Positions 22,892-33,820 of a stretch of DNA of 64,000 nt are shown here, in pieces; position 1 is the first letter of the stretch; each line of letters begins with the position of its first letter. The DNA comes from Viscum album (taxonomy: Eukaryota > Streptophyta > Magnoliopsida > Santalales > Viscaceae), in the NCBI GenBank assembly GCA_963277665.1, contig OY728163.1, forward strand, positions 1,902,104,644 through 1,902,168,643, given 5' to 3'. Position numbers and translations under genes: made by a program. Under the pieces are notes generated by a model. That model saw nothing but the letters and a program-made list of their open reading frames with translations, did not search any database and was not told the origin of the DNA.

Positions 22892-24447
22892 TGCTAGGTT
22901 GTGTCTTTCCTTCTCACTTAATTTTAATATGTCTTTAATTTCTTGATTTCAATTCTCAAATAAAATTACAAAACAATGAGGAAATTTCAAAACATAAGTG
23001 AAGGGGAGGCAAAATGTTGGGTAGGTTTGGATTTTATGTGATTTCCTTTTGAAATTTTTTGTTCTCAAAATTTCATTCCATATTTAGGGTGTTTCATTTC
23101 ATCCTTTTCAAATTATATGCATTTTAATTTCAAATTTTTTGTGTTTTATTTAAAATTATGTTAATTGTTTTTGAAATTCAATGGAACAAATTTGAAACAC
23201 ATACTAATTAGTGAACTAATTGTTCCCTTTTAACTGAACATAAATGAATGCTATAAAATAATTTTTTTTCAGGTTCAAAAAAATGGAAAAATCATGAAAA
23301 GACCTCTAAATTTTAAATCTCATGCCCTATATCACTAACATTGTAATAGAAATTCCCATTCATGTGAGGTATATGAACCGATTTTCACATCTTCTTCCCA
23401 ATCACCTCTTTTCTAGAGAGAACAAATCCATGCTTGTTTGAACTATAACATGATTATATCTATCAAAACATGAGGGATGGGATAATTGTGATTAAAATGA
23501 TTGAGGAATATGTTTTTATTTTGAATATTATTTTCTCATTATTATCCTTTTTTAATTTTTCTTACCTTGAATGTTTTATCTTTCTTGATCCCTAAGTATA
23601 GATGTTCATCCTTTTAGTTTATCCACATTACAAGCGAATTTTTAATTTTCAACCTTCTATAGAAGTTTAAATGAATGATCTAGTTGAACATGAGTGTGGG
23701 GGAGATGAATTTTTCTATTCAACCTCATATGGTGTTTTTTGGGAGATAATTAAAACATTAAAGTCATATTTATACTATTGGAACATATTTTGCTAAAAAA
23801 ATTTCCCATTTGGAGCTCTCAAATGAAATTGAGATGTTCTTGTCTGGAGCTCGCAATGGAAGGAAGTTGTACTACATCTTGAGCTTTACGAAAAAATGGT
23901 AAAAACAGAAAAAATGTATTATATATGCTACTAAAATATTTATGGAATTGGTTTGATAAGAATTTTATTCAGAATCTATTATAGAGGATTCCATACATGA
24001 CTGAATATTAGAATAATGCATTTTCTACTAAAAGAGCCAATCCATCCTTTTAGCATCAGAATGTTAAAAATTTTAAAACTACCCACCCCAAGACACAAAA
24101 AAACCTTATTATGTAATCATAATAATCACATGTTCTTAGCTTACATCAGTTATAGATGTAGAAATTTATCAAACCTACAGTTTTTCTTGTGTGAGTTTGT
24201 ATGAGGAAAATCCTTGTAAAAAAACCCATATTTATGCGCTGAGAGATAATTAATGTGGGTTAATTTTGTTGTGTGCATGGGAGAGGAAAATAAGATAAAA
24301 TGGATTGAATTATCTGTATTTATAACATTACATATTATTTTTAATGAGGAATTATATCTTTCAATTCGTTATGATAAATTGTTAAACTCCACTAGTGTGT
24401 TTTTTAATTTGACTATTTACAGCTCATTTGTTCAGGAGTCCAAATGA
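22892..24447 (+). other. Athila-type post-integrase region, no recognisable gene
   Basis: About 1.55 kb of AT-rich sequence between integrase and the purine tract. Athila elements often carry an env-like or other extra frame here. I see only short frames of 62 and 64 residues (24016-24204, 24253-24447) with no clear signal peptide, membrane segment or family motif. Confidence 0.55.
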
Positions 24448-24462
24448 TAAGTGTGGGGGAAT
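24448..24462 (+). other. Polypurine tract of Athila-type element
   Basis: TAAGTGTGGGGGAAT, with the GTGTGGGGGA core common before Athila 3' LTRs. Confidence 0.75.
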
Positions 24463-26044
24463 TTATAGAACTAATATTTACACTAGTTTTTATATGTAAT
24501 TTACTGATTTTATCCCCACCAATTTTACAATTTGTTCTTATTTTTAATAATTTTGGATTCAGTGTGTGTTTTTGGATAAAAAATTAACATTGAATAATTC
24601 TGGATTTTTACCTTATTTTTATCAAAGTGGTATTTTAGTCATTTATATAAAACTATATATAAAAATTGAGTAATTTTTATTTTTCAAATCCTATTTTTTT
24701 CCTTCATCTTTTTCTTTTGTGAACAGAACTAATTCAAACCAAATAATGTCCCAAAAAATCAATCTAGTTAAAGAATTGTTTGGGGGACAACATGGACCCC
24801 ACCATCATAACTGAAGCATAATTTTGGATAAACACCTCTAATATAAGTGATTACTATTTTATTTTAAATAGGAAACATATAATATATTAGGACTTGAATT
24901 TGATAGGGTTTTTTGAAAACTAAGGATGTAATTGGGCATTATACGTTAGAGGAAGAATATTGTAAATCTCATCCAGAAAAATACATGCTAGGTATTTAAT
25001 CTATAAAATCATCTATACGTGTCCAATAAATGTGAAATTTTGAGGAAGAATTCAAAACATATTTTAGAAAATCTTTTGTGGAGAAAAATATTTAATGTTA
25101 TTAAATTTAATGGGTCCTAGATTCATAATATATCAAGATTAAATATTTTTAGGAAAAATTCATCACACATTCGCTTATAAATATGTGCCTCTTCCCCCTC
25201 TTCAGGATATCCAATTCCAAGGGAGTTTTATTGAAAGTGAAATGGAAATGTGTATATGGATATACTAATGAATATTTTGTGCATTGATGATATAATGGAG
25301 ATGAAGGAGGCTACCCAGGTGATGTGATACTAAGCACAAAGTTGTTGTGGACAACGACACCTGACATACACTCTCTTATGAGTTTCATTCTTATCGTGTT
25401 ATCACTTTTTGAATTTTCCAGAAACATATGTTTTTTAATGAATGTATTTTTTTTCCTTATTCAAAAATATTTTCAAAAAAATTGGATTGTATTTTTATTT
25501 TATCTTTGAAGTAAACTATTTGATTTCCCTATTTAAAATTCGTTGGTGATGTCTTTCAATTGAGCATATCAATTTCAATTATTTTTGATTACATAGAGGC
25601 CTTAAAGAATTTGAATCACATATATAGGTGAGACAAAAATAATATCGAGGTCTCAATAAGATTTCTATTCAAATTTTAGTGTTAACCTGGGGGTCCTTAG
25701 GGGAAATTTTGAAATTCAATTGAAAAATATTTTTAAACAGGGATGAAGGGAGTGTACGAGAGGTTAAATCTTAACCGCAACTTATGTTTTAATCAATATT
25801 TGAAACCCATTTTAATATATAAATTTTATACCTTGTAATTAAATTTTTATTTATTTTATTTTTATTCAAACTTTTAAATCAAATCCCTTAATTTTTTCTT
25901 CTTTCAAAATCAAACAACCAAAAGTGACAATTTTGAAACTCAAAATGAAACCTCCTCGAGAGACAACCTCGGGACTGTTATATCATATTTCTCAAGGGGA
26001 TAAATATTGAATGAGGTTTTCATTTAATAAAAACAAGACATCAT
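24463..26044 (+). repeat. 3' LTR of Athila-type element
   Basis: Aligns with 1063-2642 over its length. The last about 25 bp are too diverged to fix the exact end (26040-26044). TATA box at 25176-25183. Confidence 0.8.
25176..25183 (+). promoter_or_regulatory. TATA box of Athila-type 3' LTR
   Basis: TATAAATA followed by TGTGCCTCTTCCCC, matching the two other copies in the element. Confidence 0.6.
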
Positions 26045-26876
26045 TTCACCTCCGATGGATGGGTTTTATTACAAAAACATGATTTTTTACTCAAAAAACC
26101 ATTTAGCACAAATAAGTACTTCAGTCAAGAATTCCCATCAAAATTATCAAAGGAACTAAAAAAACAACAAATTCATTTTTAAATTTATGAAAAGGTTTAT
26201 GAACCTACCTTAAATAATGGCCAATCTTGATATTTCTAACTTATATATCCACTTTCTCATACACACACACACTTATATATACATATATACATACGTATAT
26301 CCTTAAACTAATGCATGTGTTCTCCATTCCATGAGGGAACATGTACATGGAAAATATGTATACATTTTTATATATACCTACCTAGAAATAAGAATTCACA
26401 CCTTTAAAACTACACACAACACCCTACAATAAATTAACTAGGTCTCATAAAGCACCCTAGACCCTAAATTTTATATTTAAAAAAGAATGAAAAAAGAATA
26501 AACCTCACCTAGGATGATAGAAGCAACCTGAAATGGTCTGAAATACCTCGCCTTCAGTGATGAACATCGAAAACCCACCTCAAGGGGTCCAGAGAGATGA
26601 GACACAAAATTATTGACGGAAGAAACACAAAAATTTGGATAACCCCTTCAATCCAAAGGTTTTTCTAAATCCATACCAGGAAATGGTGAGAAAAAATCAT
26701 GGCTTGAAATGAAAGGAGAAGAGGGGAGAAAGATCTACCTCGCTGGATCGAAACATATTGGTGATGATACATGGTGAAACAGATGATTAGAGAGGTATTC
26801 CAGAGGGAGGTAGGGTCCCGCACTATAGAGACATGCCTATGAGGGTGCATCACACCTACTACAGATCATGGCCATA
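26045..26876. other. Unassigned DNA between two elements
   Basis: No coding remains. There is an (AC)/(AT) microsatellite near 26250-26300. From about 26440 the sequence changes character, with AAGCACCCTAGACCC, AACCTCACCTAGGA and ACCTCGCC motifs that resemble an LTR read on the minus strand. It could be the interrupted host repeat into which both neighbours inserted; I cannot show this. Confidence 0.35.
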
Positions 26877-29714
26877 TGACATCCCGCCTTTTATTACATA
26901 ACTTTTCATTACATTTTACAATCAGAGGATCTTTAAAGTCTAGTGCCTTAGAAATCAAGAACATAAAACATGAAAACATAAAAAATTATTCTAATACACA
27001 TGTAGGGCTTAATCATAAGATATAATTAATTACAATTATTACATCTCAAAACCTGGAGACATACATCAAAGGAAAGGGTGAGCTGAAGGCCCTTTAAGGG
27101 TAAACAAGGGAATCTGTTTATGTGTGATATCAATAAGAACTTGATGAAAAACATAAAGACAATATCAATGGAAAAAGAGGCATATCATAATAAAAAGAAC
27201 ATGAATCATAACATGAATATGTGGATAAAACATTTAATTTATACATTCATGAACATATCACCATTGTTCATTCCCAAGGTGTCATCAAAATTACCAAGCT
27301 TATTCACCAAGGAATCGTGGAACATGTCATCTCTATAGATTAAATTCTTTACCCAATTCATTAGAGCACTATCCAGGCACACCCTTAATATGTATTTATT
27401 TTAATGTGAGCCACATATATCATAACAAAAAAATTCATAAATAACTCATAGAGAGTAAAAAAATTCGTTTCACTTCAAAATCGAAACGTTTTAAAAGTTC
27501 GTAGAAACATGATCGTTATGTCTTTTATAACACTTGGAAAAGGAAAAAGGGTTTCTTGTATATCAATTCCAGAATTAAAAGTATCTATTATATATATTTA
27601 TGAATACCCATAGATATAAAAATATATTTGGGTATTCACATAAATAATACAAGATAATTTCTTGAGAAAAAGAGAGATATTTTGAGAAGAAAATTCTGCA
27701 GCATAACGACTATATAACATAGTTTTAGATAACATTGAAAAGAGAGGGGACAAGAGTCGCCCAATCATAAATAACTAATAATAAATTATGGGTATAAAAT
27801 AAAAATAAATAAGATCATGGTATGAATATTTTATGAAAATACCATATGAAAATGAAACTCTATGGAAAAGAGAAGATGCACTTTATTTTACAAAAAATCA
27901 GCAGCCTAACAACATCACTTAAAAATTATGAAAATCATTTGATGATAGAGGGAAAAGGTCTCTAATAAAATGAAAATTAAATTTAAAGTAGGAATGATAT
28001 ATAATAACATACCCTGACATAATAAAATTGAAACTAGAAGACATAATATTAAAGAAGTCGTGACTTAAAAGTGGACTGTGAAAGGTTCCCTTACCTAGAA
28101 GAGTGACTTTAAAAGGCTAAAGTTTGGGACATTGGGAGCTTGAGAGAACCATGGGAGGACTAATTGAAAGTTAAAAAGACAAGAAATTAGTTGAGGAGGA
28201 TTTTAGAATGAAATTAATGAGAATGGATTTGTATTTATAGGAAAAGTGCGGGAATATTAAATTAATTTTCAAGGGACACCTCATCAGTGGTATTAGCAAA
28301 ACAATGGGCTTTCCAATGCTATTTTTCCATGGTATTGGAAAAATGGGACACCTCATATAATATAATACAGTTAAAAAGTTGACCAGAATTATTAAATCAT
28401 CATTAAATCATTAATGATGTCCTTAAACACACTGAAACTCAAAACTGTATTTTCACTATTCACTGAAAAATGAAACATTTTATAAAAATATCATAAATTC
28501 ACTATAACTTAATTTCAATGCTCTGGATTCAAAAATGAACTCCATTTTAGGAAAATAATTATCTAAGTATTTTTAATTTAATTTTTAAATAAAATCATTA
28601 TTTATTCAAAAAAACAACTCCAAAACTATAACATGTTTTGTAACACCTTGAAAAAGTAATCAAGGTCCCATAAAATTGTCGTATAACCATAAGACAATAA
28701 AGTAACAATTTATTATTACATTTTATGAAATTAAATTTTCATTTTAAATTAGTAAATTAATTATAAAACTTTAAATAAAATATTTATGACCTACAAAAAT
28801 AACAAAACATATATAATGATCATTTTTTACATTTAAGATGTCTAAATTGTATTTATACATTCAGGGCCGAAGATTCTATTTTTTGGCCAATTTACTATTC
28901 ATTACTATTCATTACTATTAATAAGGGTATATTTCTATTCATAATTTACTATTCACTAAAAATTAAGTTGATCTTATTAGACTCTAAATTTCATACTGGT
29001 CACAACTGTAGAAGACCATTTTTTAAAATCATTTTACATTTTTAATTATTTAAAGCTTACATAAATATTTCAAAATAACCTGTTTTCCAATGTTTATTAG
29101 TAATATGGAACTATAAATTCATCCTACATTTATCTGGATATTTGAAATTCACCAACTTTTACCTAATAAGAAATTACAATTTTACTTATACAAAAGGTTT
29201 ACACAAGTCACTAAGGTCGTGTTACATAGCCTCTTATAACACTTGCATCGATCCTAAGTGTAAGGGGTTCTATGGTGATAGAATTTTGGGGCAGCTCAGA
29301 CAACATTTCCTGAGTGGTGATTTCAATCAGCTTGAACTTCTCCCATAGGTGATTCTGTTCAAGATTCACATGTTGAAGCACAACATGGGCTTGGTCCAGA
29401 GCGAAGCTCAAAGATGCAAACTCCTTCCCAAGATCAGACCGATGGGCTTCATACGGCCCGAGTCAATAGGATGAGGCCATCAAATATTCTTTCTGTATTA
29501 ATTAACCAAGATAACATGTATTTATATACCATAATCATAAAGTTAAGAGTTTAGTTTTCAATATTTGTATTGACCAACAGTCATATAATAGTTAAAACCA
29601 AATGGTCTCATTTAATTATACTAACTTCATAAATTAAAGGATATAGTTTTTTTGAGTATAAAATAACACACAAATTTAGGAATTAAATATTATAAAAAAA
29701 TTCAGGTCATTACA
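26877..29714 (-). repeat. 3' LTR (minus-strand element)
   Basis: On the minus strand begins at 29714 with TGTAATGACCTGAA and ends near GGGATGTCA at 26877. Matches 33821-36629 throughout. Two frames at 29142-29411 lie inside and are not genes. Confidence 0.9.
28231..28239 (-). promoter_or_regulatory. TATA box of minus-strand LTR
   Basis: TATAAATAC on the minus strand. Identical box at 35177-35185 in the other LTR. Confidence 0.6.
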
Positions 29715-29730
29715 TTCTTCCCAAATTAAG
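29715..29730 (-). other. Polypurine tract, minus-strand element
   Basis: The minus strand reads AATTTGGGAAGAA immediately before the LTR start at 29714. Confidence 0.65.
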
Positions 29731-29769
29731 AAATTTCATCCCAAAAATTTTAAATTGTACCCTAAGGAG

Positions 29770-30390
29770 AGAAAAGGTGTGGGTACTTCTTCCTCATAGT
29801 CTCCTCTAGTTCCCACATGTCTTTTTCACATTTGTAGTTCCTCCTCAACACCTTAACAAGGTGGGTAGTCTTTTTGTGTAGAACATTGTCTCTAAGATCC
29901 AAGATCTCCACTAGGTACTCCTCATAAGAGAGGACATGTTCCTATTGTACCACCTCAGGATTTAGCACATGTGAAGGGTTAGGTATATGCTTCCTCAAGA
30001 GGGATATGTGGAAGACATCATGAACTTGTCCTAGATTTGGAGGAAGTGAAAGCTGATAGGCCACTGGTCCTATGCGGTCAAGGATTTCATTGGGGAAAAT
30101 GTACCTAGGGCTGAGCTTTCCTTTCTTCCCAAACCTCAAGAATCTCTTCCAAGGTAAAATTTAAAGAAATAATTTGTCACCAACATCCAACTCCAAGTCC
30201 CTTTCATAGTTTTTGGGATAGCTCTTTTTCCAACTCTGAGTAGCCTTAATGTGCTGTTGGATGACATTGACTTTTTCTGTCTTCTCTTTCACAAGATCAG
30301 GCCCAAGAATCTTTCTATCACCAGCTTCATGCCAAAAAGTTGGAGTTCTACATCTCTTACCATATAGATCTTTATAGGGTGCCATTTGAA
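29770..30390 (-). pseudogene. Integrase C-terminus and chromovirus tail
   Basis: Frame 30385-30161 has the YGKRCRTP--W-E segment (target-facing end of the core) and continues to LELDVGDKLFL. Frame 30139-29942 gives RFGKKGKLSPRYIFPNEIL, then QLSLPPNLGQVHDVFHISLL and a RKHIPNPSHVL segment, nearly canonical for Del/Tekay. Further down, 29941-29770 gives VEILD, then VLRRNYK and WELEE--RKKYPHLF in the family's chromodomain-like tail. A stop at 29942 and others separate the pieces. Confidence 0.85.
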
Positions 30391-30394
30391 TGCT

Positions 30395-31117
30395 CTAGTT
30401 GAAGCTATTATTGTAAGAGAACTCTACTAAAGGGAGATGTGGATACAATCCACCATTAAATTTTATTGAGCATGTTCTCGGCATATCCTCGAGTGTTGGA
30501 ATAGTCCTTTTAGATTGTCCATCAGTTTGGGGGTGATATGCCATACTAAAATTCAATTCAGTGTTCGGAGCATGTGCAAGACTTCTCCTGAATTTTGATG
30601 TGAACCTTGGATCATGATCAGATATGATAGAATGTGGAACTCCATGCAGCATAACCACTTTCATCATGTAAATCTTTGCATGTTGATCAAGAGTGAAATA
30701 TTCCCGAATAGAGATTAAATGGGCAGTCTTGGTGATATGGTCCACAATAACCCATATCACATTGTTTCCTTTGGAAGATCTTGAGAGACCAGTGATGAAG
30801 TCCATAGTGATATTATCCCACTTCCATGCTGGTATGGGTAGGGGTTGAAATTCCCCTTTAGGAAGTTGTCACTCTACCTTCACTTGCTGACATACCAGGA
30901 AACTTGAAGTGTAGTTAGAAATATCCCTTTTCATATAATCCCAATAATAATTATCATGATGGTCCCTATACATTTTGGTGCTTCCTGTATGTATAGAGAA
31001 ATTAGAACTATGAGCTTCATCCATCAACTCCTTCTTTATTTCTGGAATAGATGGAACACATAGTCTTGTACGAAATTTCAGTACATCTCCTTGATCAATA
31101 TTGAACTCAAAAAACAT
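30395..31117 (-). pseudogene. Integrase zinc-binding part and core, catalytic E lost
   Basis: Frame 31117-30869 contains the HHCC region, with AHSSNFSIHTGSTKMYRDHH and later SSFLVCQQVK; the first C of CLxCQQ has become F. Frame 30805-30395 is an almost continuous DDE core: VIVDHITKTAHL (first D), SDHDPRF (second D), and GQSKRTIPTLEDM, where the usual catalytic E of SER is K. The protein could not integrate DNA. The quality of the frames suggests a fairly recent insertion compared with the Athila-type element. Confidence 0.9.
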
Positions 31118-31149
31118 CCCAAAAAATCCTCTACTTCCATAGTGTTTGC

Positions 31150-31700
31150 AAAATAACCCTTAGATGATACTCATGCTCCTCACGTCTTTTAAAATATATC
31201 AGAATATCATCAAAAAACCTACCACAAAGTTATCAAGGCAGTCCTTACAGACTCTATTCATAAAATGCATAAAATTAGCAGGTGCATTAGTTAGTTCGAA
31301 GGGCATAACAACAAACTCAAAATTCCCATATCATGATCTAAAATCAGTTTTCAAAATATCTTCTTTTTTTACCTCTAATTGATGATAACTAGATCGAAGA
31401 TCAATCTTAGAGAAGAATTGAGCCCCATGAAGTTGGTCAAATAATTCATCTATTCTTGGAAGGGGGTATTTTTTCTTTATTATGATCCAGTTCAATTCTC
31501 TTTAATCAATGCATATCCTCATCGATCCATCCTTCTTCATAAAGAGAACTGGTGCACCCTAAGGAGACACACTCGTTCAGATAAACCCCTTGTCCAAAAT
31601 ATCTTCAAATTGTTTCTTTAATTCCTCTATCTCCACATTTGACATCCTATATGGGTTCTTTGATATCGGATGAGATCTTGGTACAATTTTAATGGATAAC
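31150..31700 (-). pseudogene. Reverse transcriptase, catalytic box FFDD
   Basis: Minus-strand landmarks: [20 protein letters not shown] near 31690-31625; GAPVLFMKKDGSMRICID near 31555-31500; [12 protein letters not shown] near 31405-31375; [12 protein letters not shown] near 31310-31275; and [14 protein letters not shown] near 31225-31185, where the family usually has F-(I/V)-DDIL-YS. The domain then breaks off after ILQTLW near 31150 and the integrase begins, so the RT thumb and RNase H are deleted. Confidence 0.85.
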
Positions 31701-32031
31701 TATACTTTTTTTCTGGGGGAATTTTGGCTAACTCCTCAGGAAGTAGGTCAACATATTCCCTTAGGATGTGGGAAATTTCTATCGTTAAACTCTCATTTAC
31801 TTCTTCTTATTCACTGATCAACTCCATAAATAAGGATATAGGAGGTTCTTCTAGACAAATATTTGGTTGATATATCTCTCATTTGAATATAACAGAAGGT
31901 TTTCCATTCAAGACTACTACGATTTCCATGCTTCTACATTTGATCTTAGCATTATAGTTTGAGAGACAGTTAATCCCTAGTATATTGTAGAATTCCAACA
32001 TGGGAATGACTACTAGATTTTAGATAATATT

Positions 32032-32268
32032 TTACTCACTAATGTAAATAATAGGGTTACTAAACAATAATGATTCTTGGATAATACCACAAGGAGCCTT
32101 GATTGATAACTCTAATTTTTGAAAATTGGGGTTTGATTCTAAATTCTTTGAAAACATGGAAGAAATAAAGGAATGAGTAGAACCAGAATCAAACAGAGTA
32201 CTTGTTATATTTGAGATAACAAAAATAGTACCTTCCACCACATGATTTGAAACATCAAATTCAGTCAC
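32032..32268 (-). pseudogene. Aspartic protease remnant
   Basis: A 78-residue frame with VVEGTIFV, then LFDSGSTHSFISSMF, which holds the catalytic D-S-G of chromovirus proteases, and a C-terminal strand region. It has no in-frame stop across the core but is cut from gag and RT by stops. Gene order matches the element. Confidence 0.8.
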
Positions 32269-32463
32269 AGTGATTGAAATAGTATGACCTTATTACCTTG
32301 GTTGTGGCTGAGGCTGATGGTGATTATCCTCCATTGCCCTCAGATTTGGATAGTGATTTGCAAAGTTCCAAAGTGGTCCCCACATACGGCATTGGATGTC
32401 AGGTAGGGCCTACACTATCTTCCCATTGACGTTAGGGTTGGGATGTTGTGGCCTCACCTCACT

Positions 32464-33700
32464 ACAAAAATTCCAGGCAATGTGGTCGTCTCTACCACAC
32501 CTGTAGCACTTCCCACTACCGAGAAGGCAGTTCCCCAAATTCTTCTCCCCATAATTATTAACCATGGGACATTATACATGTTTTACTACTCTTCACTGAT
32601 TAATTCTCTTTCCTAAGCTTGGCTCTATTTATCTTTTCTTGTCATTGGATTTATGAGACCATTGCATCTCCCCAAAATCCAGTTCTACTTTCATCGCACT
32701 TCACATGATCTTCATATAACTATCATAATATCAGTTTTATATGTTCTTCTACAGATGAGGTCTCAGTCCCCCAAAGAATCTTTCGACCATACCATTTGGA
32801 TCCATGATAAAGATAGAGGTTTAATGTTAATTACTTGTGAAGCTCATCTCGTAGCTTCCCATAGATTCATTCTCTTTCTGCTTTATCTTGAGAAACATCT
32901 TCTCCATTCTTGTTCTCATAGATCGAGGGAATAATTGTTGAAGAATATCCCATGAACTCTTCCAACTCCATATCTTAAACTTCCACTCTTGGCCTTGTTT
33001 TTTTAATTAGTTACCACCACTGATCAGCTTCTACCTCTAAGTGATAAACAACCAAGGTAACCTTCTCTTGTTCAGAACATTGGAGAAAAAAAAAGGTCTT
33101 ATCGATAGAGCTTATCCATTGTTCAGAAATCAACGGGTTGGTAGATCCACTGAATATTGGTGGTCATTCGCACATAAAGGATTCAATATAAAGTTTTTTA
33201 TCTTAATAGTGAAATTGTTCTCTTAACTTGATTCAAGTTATTTCCCATAAATTGAGTTATTTGGTTCATCATTTCCATGAAAGTTTATATTTCGGCTTCT
33301 ATCAGCGGCCCGTTAGCGCATGGTCCAATGCGGTCACCATTTTCACGATTCGTCCTATTTATCTCAATTTTCTAAAGAATAAAACCTTAGTGAGAAGAAT
33401 ATTTCATTTATGAATCTTCTAACAATAAAGGATTTTATGTCTGAAAATATCATGCCATAAACAATTACATTTATCTATAAATCCTTCATAATGATTCATA
33501 AAAATATTATTATTAACCAGACATATCCCCAAAAATTGTCGATACCAAGAGTGTAGAAATTCCCATTGTCATGTAACAGGATACCCCGAGTCAAGACTGT
33601 AACTCCATGTTAGAGTTTTCACTCCTAGGTATATCTGTGCTAGAGCCGCCTCTACCTGTTCATATCCAGACATGGATGTATTTTCATGATAAACCACTTA
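32464..33700 (-). pseudogene. gag remnant with one cysteine knuckle
   Basis: Minus strand, 33000-32700: SWDILQQLFPRSMR and MVERFFGGLRPHL match the chromovirus Gag core. The knuckle at 32508-32464 reads CYRCGRDDHIAWNFC, a CCHC with five rather than four residues before the last C. Frames are interrupted. Confidence 0.7.
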
Positions 33701-33807
33701 CACAATACTCAACAAAATACCATGAAGTATTCTTATATTTAATATTTTCTATTGGGTTCTTCCTAATATTTTAATATCCAATTTTTCATAAATAACTAAA
33801 CTTTCAG

Positions 33808-33819
33808 CTGATACCAACT
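33808..33819 (-). other. Primer binding site, tRNA-Met type
   Basis: The minus strand reads TGGTATCAGCTG one base after the 5' LTR end at 33821. Confidence 0.85.
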
Positions 33820-33820
33820 A

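Larger units (their letters stand above)
1063..26044 (+). mobile_element. Athila-type Ty3/gypsy retrotransposon, decayed and interrupted
   Basis: A whole but dead LTR retrotransposon. The LTRs at 1063-2642 and about 24463-26044 align along their length. Order on the plus strand: LTR, primer site resembling the 3' end of tRNA-Asp, gag, protease, reverse transcriptase, RNase H, integrase, a long non-coding tail, a purine tract and the 3' LTR. The tRNA-Asp-type primer site, the long tail after integrase and the protease/RT motifs place it with Athila. The integrase is broken by another element at 10360-22441. A 2.8-kb direct duplication (1521-4319 and 4408-7203) repeats part of the LTR, the primer site and gag. 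Every domain has stops or frameshifts. No clear target duplication remains (GCGCA before 1063; TTCAC or similar after the 3' LTR), so the outer ends are good to a few bases only. Confidence 0.85.

Noticed and set aside
1058..26049. Target-site duplication for the Athila-type element
   Set aside because: GCGCA on the left has no counterpart at any plausible right end.
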